Assembly (NCBI GenBank): GCA_021733665.1
Contig: JAHREI010000003.1
Span: 1-64,000 of the forward strand
DNA length: 64,000 nt
Direction of reading: 5' to 3'
DNA from: Bacillus subtilis
GTDB taxonomy: Bacteria; Pseudomonadota; Alphaproteobacteria; Rhizobiales; Rhizobiaceae
Shown: piece after piece, positions 47,869 to 57,069 of the stretch
Layout: each line of letters starts with the position of its first letter
Position numbering within the stretch: the first letter of the stretch is position 1
Program-made: the position numbers and the translations under genes
The notes under the pieces: generated by a model
The model's database searches: none
The model's input: the letters and a program-made list of their open reading frames with translations, nothing else
What the model was told of the DNA's origin: nothing

Positions 47869-48353
47869 TTTTATTCCTGTATTCTATGGATAATATGTAG
47901 AATTTTCCATATGTTTTTATCTTTGTCATCAAGAAATAATGGCAAAATATTTTTGAACATAAATAATGACAAAATATAAAAATAATTCATTGATCAGGAT
48001 CAATGCGTTAATCTGTTCTGCACCAAGTTGGATGAACTTTTTGTGAAGTTTAAAGCATTGAAAAATAAAACTTCAATCAGTTCTGAATTTTAATCATCTG
48101 TGCCGGGTGTTTTTCCATTAAAGGTCATGAGTTTTGCGTAAATTAAAAATTATTTTTGAAAATTGTCAAAATAAATAAATTTATATTTATGCTAAAATTG
48201 GTTAATTTTAATTAATTTTTAACGTGTATATAATGTTAAGTGAAATTTAGTGGTAATTTTGACGGCTTTTTATTAATTGAATAATCATATTATATTTGCA
48301 TGAATTGTTTTATTTTATTTTTATTAATGTAATAAATTTATTTAGGTGTTTTT
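47869..48353. promoter_or_regulatory. A+T-rich intergenic region between divergent genes
   Basis: No gene is found in these 485 bases. The right half is strongly A+T-rich with many TA steps, like the leader at 24741. It must contain the promoters of the permease operon (minus strand) and of the autotransporter (plus strand). TTGATCAGGATCAA near 47990-48003 contains a palindrome (TTGATC.. GATCAA) resembling an FNR/Anr-type half-site pair, though the spacing is too short for a standard box. Confidence 0.45.
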
Positions 48354-51317
48354 ATGAAGTGTTACAGAATATTCACAAATTTATTATTGTGTTCTGTCTT
48401 TATTTCATCGGCTCATGCACAAGGGTTTACCGGCGGCGGGCGTGGCGGCGGCGGCGTTGGCGGCGCGGGCGGTGATTTTGAAATATGGGGCGGGCAGGGT
48501 GGCGGGGTTGCAGGTCAGCCTGCGGTGCCAAGACCTGCGCCGGGGGGGCTTGGCCGTGGTACGGATGGGGCAAGTGATCCTAATAGTGGAACACAGCCGA
48601 ATGGCGGTATGGCAGGGGGAAATGCCCAGGCCGTTAGAACTCCAACAGCAATAATAGTGACTAATAGAACATTGTTACCTTCAGATGGAAGAGCGCCGGT
48701 GGGGCCTGTCGGGATTAATGCCGGCGGTGGCGGTGGGGGATTAGGGGTGCTGATCGAAACCCCGATTTATAATTGGTCGATACCGTCAGCCGTAGGCTTC
48801 ACCGGTGGTTTCGGAGGAGAAGCCAGCGGATTACGTGGCAATAATGTACCAGCGGCAGGGAGTGGCGGTGGCGGTGTCGGGGCTGTATTTAATGGCGATA
48901 TATTAAATTTAATCTCTGCCTCAAATAATAACTCTCTTCAAGGAGGCAGCGGCGGAGCGCGGGAAGATTCAGGCAATCCGGTGTTAAGGGAAACTGAATT
49001 TGGCGGTGGCGGTGGCATAGGGCTGGTCGTTCTGAGAGGAGTTGTAAATAACGCGTGGAATATTCAAGGTGGTGCAGGTGGGCTTGGAGCAGGGGCAACT
49101 AACGGCGTAAATGCAAATGCAAATGGCGGCGGCGGCGGGAGCGGCGTTTACCTTTCCGCTGGTACAACTTTTAATAATACAGGGGAAATTAGAAATGGTT
49201 TTGACAGAAATACCACTTTCGATGCTAACCCCGCCCTTATTGCCAAGGGGGATGGCATTACGATCAACAATAACTTTATCATTCAAAGATTGGCGCGAGC
49301 TAACGGTCAGCTTTCCTCTACACCAGCCCTTTGGTTGGAAGGGAATTCGAATAAAGTTATTAATAGCGGAAGTATTATGACGTTGGGTACGCAACGTGAA
49401 ATAGCTGTTGAGTTTAACGGCAATGATAATACGATGGAACTTTGGAGTACTTTCCTGTTCACAGCTACATTTACAGGAGTTACTCATGCTGTCGTTGCCA
49501 ATGGTACCAATAACCATCTGGTACTTGGTGGTGCCAGTGATGGTGCATTCAATCTCTCGGATATTGGCGCTGCGGGGACGAACAGTTTGTTTCGGGGCTT
49601 TGCTGATTATAAGAAAACCGGCACCAGTCTTTGGAGATTAAGCGGTGAGACTGCACATGCAGGAAACTGGGAACTCGAAGAGGGGACTCTGGATCTGCAG
49701 GGCAGGATTACAGGTGCTATGCGTGCTTTGAATGGCCGTTTGCAAGGTAACGGTGCGGTGGGCACGCTGACACATGAAGCTGCGGCAGTGTTGTCTCCCG
49801 GCAGTAATGGTGCAGGTTCATTTACAGTTAATGGTAATTATGTTGGCAGTGGCGGCTTAGTGGAGTTCAATACGGTACTGGGAGATGATAATTCGGCGAC
49901 AACACGTCTTGTTGTGACCGGAGACACATCAGGGAACAGTAATGTCAGGGTTATCAATCGGGGGGGCATGGGCGCGCCCACAGTTAACGGTATTAAGTTG
50001 ATTGAGGTGGGTGGCCAGTCCAATGGTGATTTTGCACTACAGGGTGATTTCGTTACAACAAACGGCAGGCAGGCAGTTGTGGCAGGCGCATTTGCCTACA
50101 CATTAAACAAAAATGCACCTGGAACTACAGATGGTGATTGGTATTTACGCTCAACTATAACAGATGATCCAGGTCCAGGTCCAGGTCCAGGTCCAGGTCC
50201 AGGTCCAGGCCCCAACCCAGGTCCAAACCCTGGACCCAACCCAGGCACAGGCACTGATTCCGGTTCGGGACTGAAACCAAGGCCGCTTTTTAACCCCGGG
50301 GCCCCTTTGTTTGAGGGTGCAGTTCAGGGCATGCAGCAACTGAACCGTTTGCCAAGTTTGCAACAGCGTGTCGGGAATCGTTATTGGAGCGGTGCCTCTA
50401 ACCGAACAATAGAACAAGGTGACGGACTGTCACCGTCAGATGCCGCACCATATCCCGACTCCGGAGTAATGGTTGATAATAACGGTGTTTGGGCACGTGT
50501 CTCCGGCTCACATAGCAGGGTCGGCACTGACATGACGACAACGCAAGCGCGGCAGAAAGTGAATGCACTTGTGCTGCAAAGCGGTCTTGATGGCATGTTC
50601 TATGAAGGTGAAACCGGTAAGCTCGTCGGTGGCATCAACGGGAACTATGGTCGGGCGACCTCTACGATTACCTCTGTTCATGGTAATGGTAAGGTCACCA
50701 CGGAGTCCTGGGGGCTGGGCGGAGCTTTGACATGGTATAGTGACAATGGTTTCTATGCCGACGGTCAGGTTCAGATGAACTGGTTTACCAATGAATATAA
50801 TTCGACGACTGCCCGACGAGGGCTGGCAAATAACCAGAATGCCTTAGGTTTTGCTGTAAGTGCTGAAGCAGGGCGTCGATTTGACTTGGATGAGTATTGG
50901 TCGGTTACACCGCAGGCGCAATTCATGTGGTCTTCGGTAGGAATGCAGTCTTTCCGCGATGTGTGGAATAATGAGATCAGTATGAATGACAGTCAAAACC
51001 TGATCGGTCGGGGTGGTGTATCTCTTGATTACCGCAATAGCTGGCAGGGTAATGATGGACAACTGGTTCGCACGAATGTTTATGGTATTGCCAATCTGTA
51101 TCGGGATTTTAAGAAGGAAACCTCTCTCTTAATTGCGAATACAAATTTTGCAGTACAACATGAACGCACTTGGGGCGGATTAGGTCTCGGCGGTACCTAT
51201 TCATGGGCAGGAGACAGATACTCGGTCTATGGTGAGGCAACGGCAAATACATCACTGAATAATTTTGGTAAAAATTATGAATTGCTGGGAAATGTCGGCT
51301 TCCGCGTCAAATGGTAA
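48354..51317 (+). CDS. glycine-rich autotransporter
   Basis: A 987-residue type V secretion protein. The signal peptide (MKCYRIFTNLLLCSVFISSAHA) is followed by a glycine-rich region (GFTGGGRGGGGVGGAGG), then a beta-helical passenger with Gly-Gly-rich turns (SGGGGVGAVFNGDILNLIS) and a PATR-like segment (WRLSGETAHAGNWELEEGTLDLQG), where passenger folding usually begins. After a Pro-Gly/Asn-Pro linker (about residues 606-630) comes the C-terminal beta-barrel, ending in an aromatic residue (FRVKW). It should be surface-exposed or released. It is a single gene with its own terminator. Confidence 0.9.
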   Translation: MKCYRIFTNLLLCSVFISSAHAQGFTGGGRGGGGVGGAGGDFEIWGGQGGGVAGQPAVPRPAPGGLGRGTDGASDPNSGTQPNGGMAGGNAQAVRTPTAIIVTNRTLLPSDGRAPVGPVGINAGGGGGGLGVLIETPIYNWSIPSAVGFTGGFGGEASGLRGNNVPAAGSGGGGVGAVFNGDILNLISASNNNSLQGGSGGAREDSGNPVLRETEFGGGGGIGLVVLRGVVNNAWNIQGGAGGLGAGATNGVNANANGGGGGSGVYLSAGTTFNNTGEIRNGFDRNTTFDANPALIAKGDGITINNNFIIQRLARANGQLSSTPALWLEGNSNKVINSGSIMTLGTQREIAVEFNGNDNTMELWSTFLFTATFTGVTHAVVANGTNNHLVLGGASDGAFNLSDIGAAGTNSLFRGFADYKKTGTSLWRLSGETAHAGNWELEEGTLDLQGRITGAMRALNGRLQGNGAVGTLTHEAAAVLSPGSNGAGSFTVNGNYVGSGGLVEFNTVLGDDNSATTRLVVTGDTSGNSNVRVINRGGMGAPTVNGIKLIEVGGQSNGDFALQGDFVTTNGRQAVVAGAFAYTLNKNAPGTTDGDWYLRSTITDDPGPGPGPGPGPGPGPNPGPNPGPNPGTGTDSGSGLKPRPLFNPGAPLFEGAVQGMQQLNRLPSLQQRVGNRYWSGASNRTIEQGDGLSPSDAAPYPDSGVMVDNNGVWARVSGSHSRVGTDMTTTQARQKVNALVLQSGLDGMFYEGETGKLVGGINGNYGRATSTITSVHGNGKVTTESWGLGGALTWYSDNGFYADGQVQMNWFTNEYNSTTARRGLANNQNALGFAVSAEAGRRFDLDEYWSVTPQAQFMWSSVGMQSFRDVWNNEISMNDSQNLIGRGGVSLDYRNSWQGNDGQLVRTNVYGIANLYRDFKKETSLLIANTNFAVQHERTWGGLGLGGTYSWAGDRYSVYGEATANTSLNNFGKNYELLGNVGFRVKW
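50169..50210 (+). repeat. hexanucleotide tandem repeat (CCAGGT)
   Basis: Six exact CCAGGT units and one CCAGGC encode Pro-Gly dipeptides in the autotransporter linker, followed by imperfect Asn-Pro-Gly-Pro repeats. Changes in copy number keep the reading frame and would only alter linker length. Confidence 0.9.
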
Positions 51318-51332
51318 ATTAATTCAAAAACT

Positions 51333-51365
51333 TATTCGGGCGGAAATTATCCGCCCGAATATTTA
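51333..51365. terminator. bidirectional terminator between the autotransporter and lysR
   Basis: TATTCGGGCGG (51333-51343) and CCGCCCGAATA (51351-51361) form a perfect stem with a seven-base loop, between convergent genes. It overlaps the last codon of the minus-strand LysR gene. Confidence 0.85.
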
Positions 51366-52301
51366 TGCATATTGAGAGAATTTATTTTGTAATTTTTGAT
51401 GGGTTTCTTCGCAAATTGCTGTCAAATGGGACAGCAAGGCTTCAGAACTGGCAACAACAGGCCGGTTGAGGGGGCGTAAAGCCGACAGCACAAAATCCTG
51501 TGCCGGAATAAAAGGTTTCAGAACCAATCCTTGTTTTTCATAATTCAGAGCGGTCAAAGGATTGACGATTGAAATGCCCAATCCTCTCAGCACCATCTCA
51601 CAAACACTATTGGCGGATTGTGAGGACAGGAATAACCGACGCTGCGTCCCCGTCATGTCAAAAATACGCTCCACACTTAGCCGGTAAGGGTCTTGTGAGC
51701 CAAGGCTGATAAAGTTCTGGCCTTCAAAATCCTGTGGTTCCAGATAATCTCGGGCTATAAGCGGATGCTGCGGCGGCAAAACTGCGACAAGCTTAAAGAC
51801 CCACAACACCCGCGCTTCTGCGTCTCTCTGGGTATAAAAATCCTCAATAAGACCAATATCGAAGTTAAAGCCTGAAATACTGGATTGATTACGCGGGTCA
51901 ACTGTACTGATTTGCAAGGTCAGATCCGGATGGATTTTGCTCAGGCGTGCAATCGCATCAGGCAAGATTGTCTGTGCAAAAGCGGGCAGGGAAGCGACGG
52001 TCAGTACTTCTTCAGAGGCATCACGCAGTCGGTCGATAAAGCCGTTAATACGGTCGAGGCCGATAAAAGAAGCCTGCACCTCCTCAAATAATTTGAGTGC
52101 CCTTGCGGTGGGAACCACGCGTTGCAGGCGCCGTTCAAAAAGCGGAAAGCCGATATGTTCCTCAAGGCGGGTTAATTCACGTGTGATCGTCGGTTGCGAC
52201 GAGCCGAGAGCTGCAGCGGCGGCCGTCACCGTACCGAATTTCATCGTTGCTCTGAAAATCTCTACCTGACGCAGATTGATATGATTTTTATCCGACACCA
52301 T
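51363..52301 (-). CDS. LysR family transcriptional regulator
   Basis: A 312-residue LysR protein. The N-terminal helix-turn-helix is INLRQVEIFRATMKFGTVTAAAAALGSSQPTITRELTRLEEHIGFPLFER; the rest is a periplasmic-binding-fold effector domain (IGLIEDFYTQRDAEARVLWVFKLVAVLPPQHPL). I choose ATG 52301 with AAGG just upstream; a longer frame to 52388 adds 29 untypical residues. It is transcribed away from the serine hydrolase-peptide transporter genes, so it probably controls them in response to an imported peptide or amino acid. Confidence 0.9.
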   Translation of the reverse strand: MVSDKNHINLRQVEIFRATMKFGTVTAAAAALGSSQPTITRELTRLEEHIGFPLFERRLQRVVPTARALKLFEEVQASFIGLDRINGFIDRLRDASEEVLTVASLPAFAQTILPDAIARLSKIHPDLTLQISTVDPRNQSSISGFNFDIGLIEDFYTQRDAEARVLWVFKLVAVLPPQHPLIARDYLEPQDFEGQNFISLGSQDPYRLSVERIFDMTGTQRRLFLSSQSANSVCEMVLRGLGISIVNPLTALNYEKQGLVLKPFIPAQDFVLSALRPLNRPVVASSEALLSHLTAICEETHQKLQNKFSQYA

Positions 52302-52454
52302 AAATGCCTTATCTATTTGAGGTGTTGTGTTACCAGTTAATATCAAAAATGAATTAAGTTCCAATGATATTTCTATATCAAAGCGCAAAGTTTCATGGCT
52401 AACTCATGGGAAAAGAAGAGGCTCTCAAAGGGAGCCATAAGGGGAATGACAAGA
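52302..52454. promoter_or_regulatory. divergent promoter region with dyad
   Basis: AATATCA (52339-52345) and TGATATT (52365-52371) form a dyad between the LysR gene and the serine hydrolase gene. The arms and A+T-rich setting suit a LysR binding site, though the spacing is wider than the usual T-N11-A box. Confidence 0.4.
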
Positions 52455-53366
52455 ATGGGTGTTGAAGCTCATAAATCCCATCCGGCAGCGCGTGCCCTTG
52501 AGCTGGCTCTGCAGATGACGAATGGCGGATTGACGCCGGACAAGGTTTGCGTTGCAGCCTGCCTTTATGATGCGCCTTTGCGTCTGAGCGATCCCGGTGC
52601 GCTGGTTGATTTGCCGTGGTTTTCCCATCAGGCGGACAAGTCGCTTTATCCCGCCAGCGTGGTGAAACTGTTTTTTCTGAATGCTTTGGCTGCATCTCGC
52701 GAAGAGGGCAGGCTTGCTTATCATGATGAGGATGAGCGTGCTGCCCGTGAGATGATGGCAATCTCCTCCAATGAGGCAACCGTCTATCTGGTCGGCAGAC
52801 TGACCGGCGCTGACGATGGTGCGCCTTTAGAGGGCGAGGCGCTGGCGCAGTGGTGTACTGCCCGCGAACAGGTGCAGCAATGGTACGATAGCCAAAACCG
52901 TTCGGAATTTGCCGGAATTAGCGTCCTGCATGGCACTTATCAGGACAGTCCTTATGGCCGCGCCAAACAAATCCGTACCGGTAACAATGGGAATTTGCTT
53001 ACTGCAATATCGGCAGCCGCATTGATGCATGACATTGCACGTGGTGCACGCCCGCGGGCGGACTGGATGATGAAGCTGATGGAACGGGAGTTCCAGCGCG
53101 GGCAGAGTAATCTCGATCCGGACGGCGATCAGGTCACAGGATTTCTGACCGACGGTATACCGGCAGAGTATAAAGTCTGGTCAAAAGCTGGTCATACCTC
53201 ATGGACGCGGCATGATCTGGTCTATGCCGAGCGGCCGGATGGCAAGAGTTTTATTCTGTGTGTGATGAGCGAGGGAGAATGGCCGGCGGCGGATAAAAGC
53301 TTCTTGCCGGCATTTGCTCGTTTGTTCTGTGATTATGCCTTTACAGAGCATAACACCTTAAAATGA
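52455..53366 (+). CDS. class A beta-lactamase-like serine hydrolase
   Basis: A 303-residue member of the penicillin-binding/beta-lactamase fold. Counting from ATG 52455, the nucleophile motif SxxK is Ser68-Val-Val-Lys71, the second motif SxN is Ser104-Ser-Asn106, and the KTG box is Lys244-Ala-Gly. The start follows AAGGGG by about 9 bases; earlier ATG/TTG codons are closer or lack a site. It has no signal peptide, unusual for beta-lactamases and DD-peptidases, which act in the periplasm. Being the first gene before a peptide ABC importer suggests hydrolysis of a small peptide or amide in the cytoplasm. Antibiotic resistance should not be assumed. Confidence 0.78.
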   Translation: MGVEAHKSHPAARALELALQMTNGGLTPDKVCVAACLYDAPLRLSDPGALVDLPWFSHQADKSLYPASVVKLFFLNALAASREEGRLAYHDEDERAAREMMAISSNEATVYLVGRLTGADDGAPLEGEALAQWCTAREQVQQWYDSQNRSEFAGISVLHGTYQDSPYGRAKQIRTGNNGNLLTAISAAALMHDIARGARPRADWMMKLMEREFQRGQSNLDPDGDQVTGFLTDGIPAEYKVWSKAGHTSWTRHDLVYAERPDGKSFILCVMSEGEWPAADKSFLPAFARLFCDYAFTEHNTLK

Positions 53367-53481
53367 TTGTACCATTGCCGTTTTAGGTAACACGTATATA
53401 CACAATAAAGATCGCCTTGTTTCAACGGAGAACTGAAACAGGACTGATAATGCAAGTACAGCACAGTACAAAGGGGAAGAG

Positions 53482-55086
53482 ATGAATTACCGGTCTGTTA
53501 TCAAGTCAGCATTTCTTGCTGCAACATTGTCCGTAGCTGCGCCTGCCGTTCTGGCATGGGCTGAGACGCCACAATCCGGCGGCACATTGCATCTGGCCGC
53601 GCCTTATGGCGCCGCACTGAAAAGCCTCGATCCGCATGTGACATATAATTCGCAGGATATGGCTGTTTCCAAAGCGTTCCACCGCTCGCTCTATTCATGG
53701 GATTCAGCCAAGAATGCACCGGCGCTTGATCTGGCAGAGTCCGTGACCACCAGCGAAGACGGCAAGACTTATACCTATAAGTTGTTTGACAATATTTATT
53801 TCCATAACGGCCGCAAACTGACCGTTGATGACGTGATCTGGTCCTATACCCGCATTATGGATCCATCCAAAGGTTATCCGGGTGCGGTACAGGTCGGCAC
53901 ACTTGTCGGTGCACAGGAATATGCGAAGGGAGAAGCCAAAGAGATCAGCGGCATCAAGAAGATTGATGACAATACTTTCTCTCTGACTTTCAAAGAGCTG
54001 ACTGATCCTTCGACACAGTTTTTTGAGGCTATCACGGCTATCCTGCCGAAAGAAGAAGTTGAAGGCGGCAATTTCCTGTCCAAGCCGGTTGGTCTCGGGC
54101 CGTTTGTTTTTGAAAACCATGTTGAAGGTTCAAAAATCTCCGGTAAGAAATTCGATAAATATTACAAGGCTGACAAGCCTTATGCGGATGCCGTGGATTT
54201 CACTATTTCCGGTGATAACAGCGCGCTGGATATGGCCTTCCGCGCGGGTGAGCTGGATGCAACTGTGCTGTCGGAAAACGCCTATACAATGTACAAGGCT
54301 GATCCGGAACTCTCCAAAGGTCTGATCGAAATCTCGGAAGTGTTTACCCGTCATATGGGTTTTAATACCGAGAAAAAACCGTTTGATGATGAGCGCGTGC
54401 GTCAGGCAATCAACTATGCGATTGACCGCGATATTATCATTCGCAAGCTCTTGAAAGAAAAAGCCTATAAGGCCACCGGCTGGTTGCCTGCAACCTCTCC
54501 GGCTTTCGACAAGGATCGTGCGCCTTATGCCTATGATCCGGCAAAAGCAAAAGAGCTGCTAACCGCTGCGGGCTATCCTGATGGTTTTGAATTCACTGCA
54601 ACTGTGACCGAAGGCAATAGCAGCCTTGGTACACTGGAAGCGATGATGCCCTTCCTCAAAGAAATTGGTATCAGTGCAAAAGCAAAAGTAGTGGATTCCA
54701 ACACGCTGGTTGATGAGATGAATCAGGGGCTTGCCGCTGCATGGTTCCGTTCTGCCGGTACCGGACCTGATCCGCTGACAACATTGCGTTGTTTTGACAG
54801 CCGTGTAAGCCGTCCGGCTTGTAACCGCAGTGCTTTCAAAGATCCGGTCTATGATGCGATGCTTGATGAAGCAGCAGCAGAAACCGATCCGGCCAAGCGC
54901 ATTGAACTTCTGAAAAAAGCCGACGGCTATATTTTCGAAAAAGCGCCGGTCTGGTTCAACAACTACAATAAGGCCGTTCTCGCAACCCAGCCTTGGATTC
55001 ATGGTGTGGATGCCAATGTGACAGAAGCTGCGATCATCGAGGTGGATTCACTTTGGCTCGACGAGAATGCACCGGGACGTAAGTAA
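53482..55086 (+). CDS. peptide ABC transporter substrate-binding protein
   Basis: A 534-residue family 5 (DppA/OppA) solute-binding protein with a signal peptide (MNYRSVIKSAFLAATLSVAAPAVLAWA). The region YTYKLFDNIYFHNGRKLTVDDVIWSYTRIMDP is the family signature; the middle ANYAIDRDIIIRKLL-like segment is also typical. It captures di- or oligopeptides in the periplasm. AAAGGGGAAGAG precedes the ATG. It follows the serine hydrolase gene by 115 bases and is separated from the permease genes by a stable hairpin, a common way to make more binding protein than permease. Confidence 0.92.
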   Translation: MNYRSVIKSAFLAATLSVAAPAVLAWAETPQSGGTLHLAAPYGAALKSLDPHVTYNSQDMAVSKAFHRSLYSWDSAKNAPALDLAESVTTSEDGKTYTYKLFDNIYFHNGRKLTVDDVIWSYTRIMDPSKGYPGAVQVGTLVGAQEYAKGEAKEISGIKKIDDNTFSLTFKELTDPSTQFFEAITAILPKEEVEGGNFLSKPVGLGPFVFENHVEGSKISGKKFDKYYKADKPYADAVDFTISGDNSALDMAFRAGELDATVLSENAYTMYKADPELSKGLIEISEVFTRHMGFNTEKKPFDDERVRQAINYAIDRDIIIRKLLKEKAYKATGWLPATSPAFDKDRAPYAYDPAKAKELLTAAGYPDGFEFTATVTEGNSSLGTLEAMMPFLKEIGISAKAKVVDSNTLVDEMNQGLAAAWFRSAGTGPDPLTTLRCFDSRVSRPACNRSAFKDPVYDAMLDEAAAETDPAKRIELLKKADGYIFEKAPVWFNNYNKAVLATQPWIHGVDANVTEAAIIEVDSLWLDENAPGRK

Positions 55087-55140
55087 ATCTCATACTGATC
55101 TGTAATCCGTTTATAATGGATTGCAGTAACAGACAATGTT

Positions 55141-55174
55141 GCCGGTCTGTGTTGACTGAACACAGACCGGTGGC
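55141..55174 (+). promoter_or_regulatory. stable hairpin between binding protein and permease genes
   Basis: CCGGTCTGTGTT (55142-55153) and AACACAGACCGG (55159-55170) form a perfect 12-base stem with a five-base loop and no T run. It probably protects the upstream message or partly stops transcription. Confidence 0.7.
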
Positions 55175-55247
55175 AGCCCCCGTGACAGGGCTTGTCGCGG
55201 GAGCGGAGCATGGCGGCCATCAACCGCCCGTTTTTCCTGCATAATTT

Positions 55248-56192
55248 ATGGATATTCCTATGCTGATGGTGATTGGCAGGCGTCTGCTGCAGTCCTTCGT
55301 GACAGTTTTTGCGGCAATCACGCTGATTTTCTTTCTCTTCAGTGTCATGCCCGGCACTTTCGTGTCTGCGGTCTCCGGTGACAAGCGTGACATTGACCCT
55401 GCGGTGATTGAGCGGATTGAAAAAGAGCTCGGTCTCAATGATCCGCTACATGAGCGCTTCGGCCGTTATATCGGTGGTCTGGTGACCGGCGATCTGGGCA
55501 CGTCCTTTGCCACGCAGCGTCCGGTAACAGATATGTTGTCGACCCGCATCGTGGCGTCGTTCCGACTTGCTGTCGGGGCAATCTTTTTTGCGGTGCTGAT
55601 CGGGCTGCCGCTCGGCTTTCTGGCGGCGGTGCGGCAAGGCACATGGCTGGATACCACGGCGATGATTACGGCCGTGTCCGGTCTGTCACTGCCAAGCTTC
55701 TGGTTTGGCCTGATCGCGATGTATTTCGTGTCTCTGCAACTGGGGCTGCTGCCGACCTTCGGCTATGGCAATGGCAGTATCAAAAATCTCATTCTGCCGG
55801 CCATCACACTGGGCATCGGGCCAATGGCGCTGCTGGCGCGTACCACCCGTGCAGCGGTGCTGGAAACGATGAATGCGGATTTTGTCCGCACGGCGCGTTC
55901 TAAAGGCAATTCAGAATTCCGTATCGCGACCAAACACATGGCACGTAACGCTTTTGTGCTGGTGCTGACAACGATCGGCCTGCAATTCGGCTCAATGCTG
56001 GGCGGTTCTGTGGTGATTGAAAACCTGTTTGCCTGGCCCGGTATCGGCTCATTGCTGATCCAGTCTGTCTCGATGCGTGACATCCCGACAGTGCAGGGCT
56101 GTATTCTCGTGATTGTGCTGTTCTTCCTCGTCATTAATACGCTTGTCGATATCGCCTATCTGATGATCGATCCGCGCATCCGGTACGGTTAA
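55248..56192 (+). CDS. peptide ABC transporter permease (DppB-like)
   Basis: A 314-residue inner-membrane permease with six helices. The EAA loop region RTTRAAVLETMNADFVRTARSKG and the C-terminal segment GSVVIENLFAWPGIGSLLIQSVSMRD are diagnostic of DppB/OppB. It starts at ATG 55248 or ATG 55260; the latter has GGA 7 bases upstream. It pairs with the next permease. Confidence 0.93.
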   Translation: MDIPMLMVIGRRLLQSFVTVFAAITLIFFLFSVMPGTFVSAVSGDKRDIDPAVIERIEKELGLNDPLHERFGRYIGGLVTGDLGTSFATQRPVTDMLSTRIVASFRLAVGAIFFAVLIGLPLGFLAAVRQGTWLDTTAMITAVSGLSLPSFWFGLIAMYFVSLQLGLLPTFGYGNGSIKNLILPAITLGIGPMALLARTTRAAVLETMNADFVRTARSKGNSEFRIATKHMARNAFVLVLTTIGLQFGSMLGGSVVIENLFAWPGIGSLLIQSVSMRDIPTVQGCILVIVLFFLVINTLVDIAYLMIDPRIRYG

Positions 56193-56253
56193 GCGCCATG
56201 ACACAGCATCATCTGAAATTTCACGATTTTTATGAACAGGGCAGGCAGTCTTG

Positions 56254-57069
56254 ATGTTACGCTCCAATCTTATCATAGGACTTATCATTTTTGTGTGTGT
56301 CGCACTGGTTGCAATTTTTGCGCCGTGGATCGCACCTTATGACCCTGTCGGGCACTCCAACCTTATGTATGCGGAGGAGCCGCCAAGTGCGCAATTCTGG
56401 TTTGGTACGGATGAGCAGGGTCGCGATATCTTCTCGCGTATTGTTTATGGTGCGCGGATTTCGCTGTTGATCGGCCTCGCCATTCAGGCGATGAATACTT
56501 GTATCGGTGTTCTGCTTGGCCTGTCTGCCGGTTATATCGGCGGCTGGTGGGATGAATTTGTGCAAGGTCTGACCAATCTGATGCTTGCGATCCCGACCAT
56601 CGTTTTTGCACTGGCACTGATGGCGGTTCTCGGACCTGGCTTGCTGAGCCTGCTGATTGCACTTGGTCTGACTGACTGGGCCTATAGCTGCCGTATCTCT
56701 CGTGCGCAGGTTCTGACCCAAAAATCCCAGAACTATGTGCAGGCTGCCCGCACACTCGGTTTTGGCCGGTTCTATATCATGCTGCGTGAAATTCTGCCGA
56801 ATATCGGCGGGCCGCTGATTGTTGTGGCAACAATGGGTATCGGTTCAGCGATTATGGCGGAAGCTTCGCTTTCCTTCCTTGGCCTTGGCGTTGTGCCACC
56901 GGCACCGAGCTGGGGCGGTATGCTGGCGCGTGCCCGTGAGCAGCTGATGGTTGCCCCTTGGGTGGCGATTTTCCCGGGGCTGGCGCTGTTTATCACAGTG
57001 CTTGGTTTTAATATGCTGGGCGATGGTCTGCGCGATCTGCTCGACCCGCATGGGAGGTCAAAACGCTAA
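56254..57069 (+). CDS. peptide ABC transporter permease (DppC-like)
   Basis: A 271-residue permease with six helices. Typical motifs are FWFGTDEQGRDIFSRIVYGARISL and SRAQVLTQKSQNYVQAARTLG (EAA loop), then ASLSFLGLGVVPPAPSWGGML. ATG 56254 follows AGG by 8 bases; TTG 56251 is also in frame. Its stop overlaps the start of the first ATPase gene. Confidence 0.94.
   Translation: MLRSNLIIGLIIFVCVALVAIFAPWIAPYDPVGHSNLMYAEEPPSAQFWFGTDEQGRDIFSRIVYGARISLLIGLAIQAMNTCIGVLLGLSAGYIGGWWDEFVQGLTNLMLAIPTIVFALALMAVLGPGLLSLLIALGLTDWAYSCRISRAQVLTQKSQNYVQAARTLGFGRFYIMLREILPNIGGPLIVVATMGIGSAIMAEASLSFLGLGVVPPAPSWGGMLARAREQLMVAPWVAIFPGLALFITVLGFNMLGDGLRDLLDPHGRSKR

Noticed and set aside
47990-48003. TTGATCAGGATCAA as an FNR/Anr box
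   Set aside because: The consensus is TTGAT-N4-ATCAA. Here the halves TTGAT and ATCAA are separated by CAGG, which fits in length, but no nearby promoter element or target logic (permease or autotransporter) supports it; it is kept only as a note in the intergenic entry.
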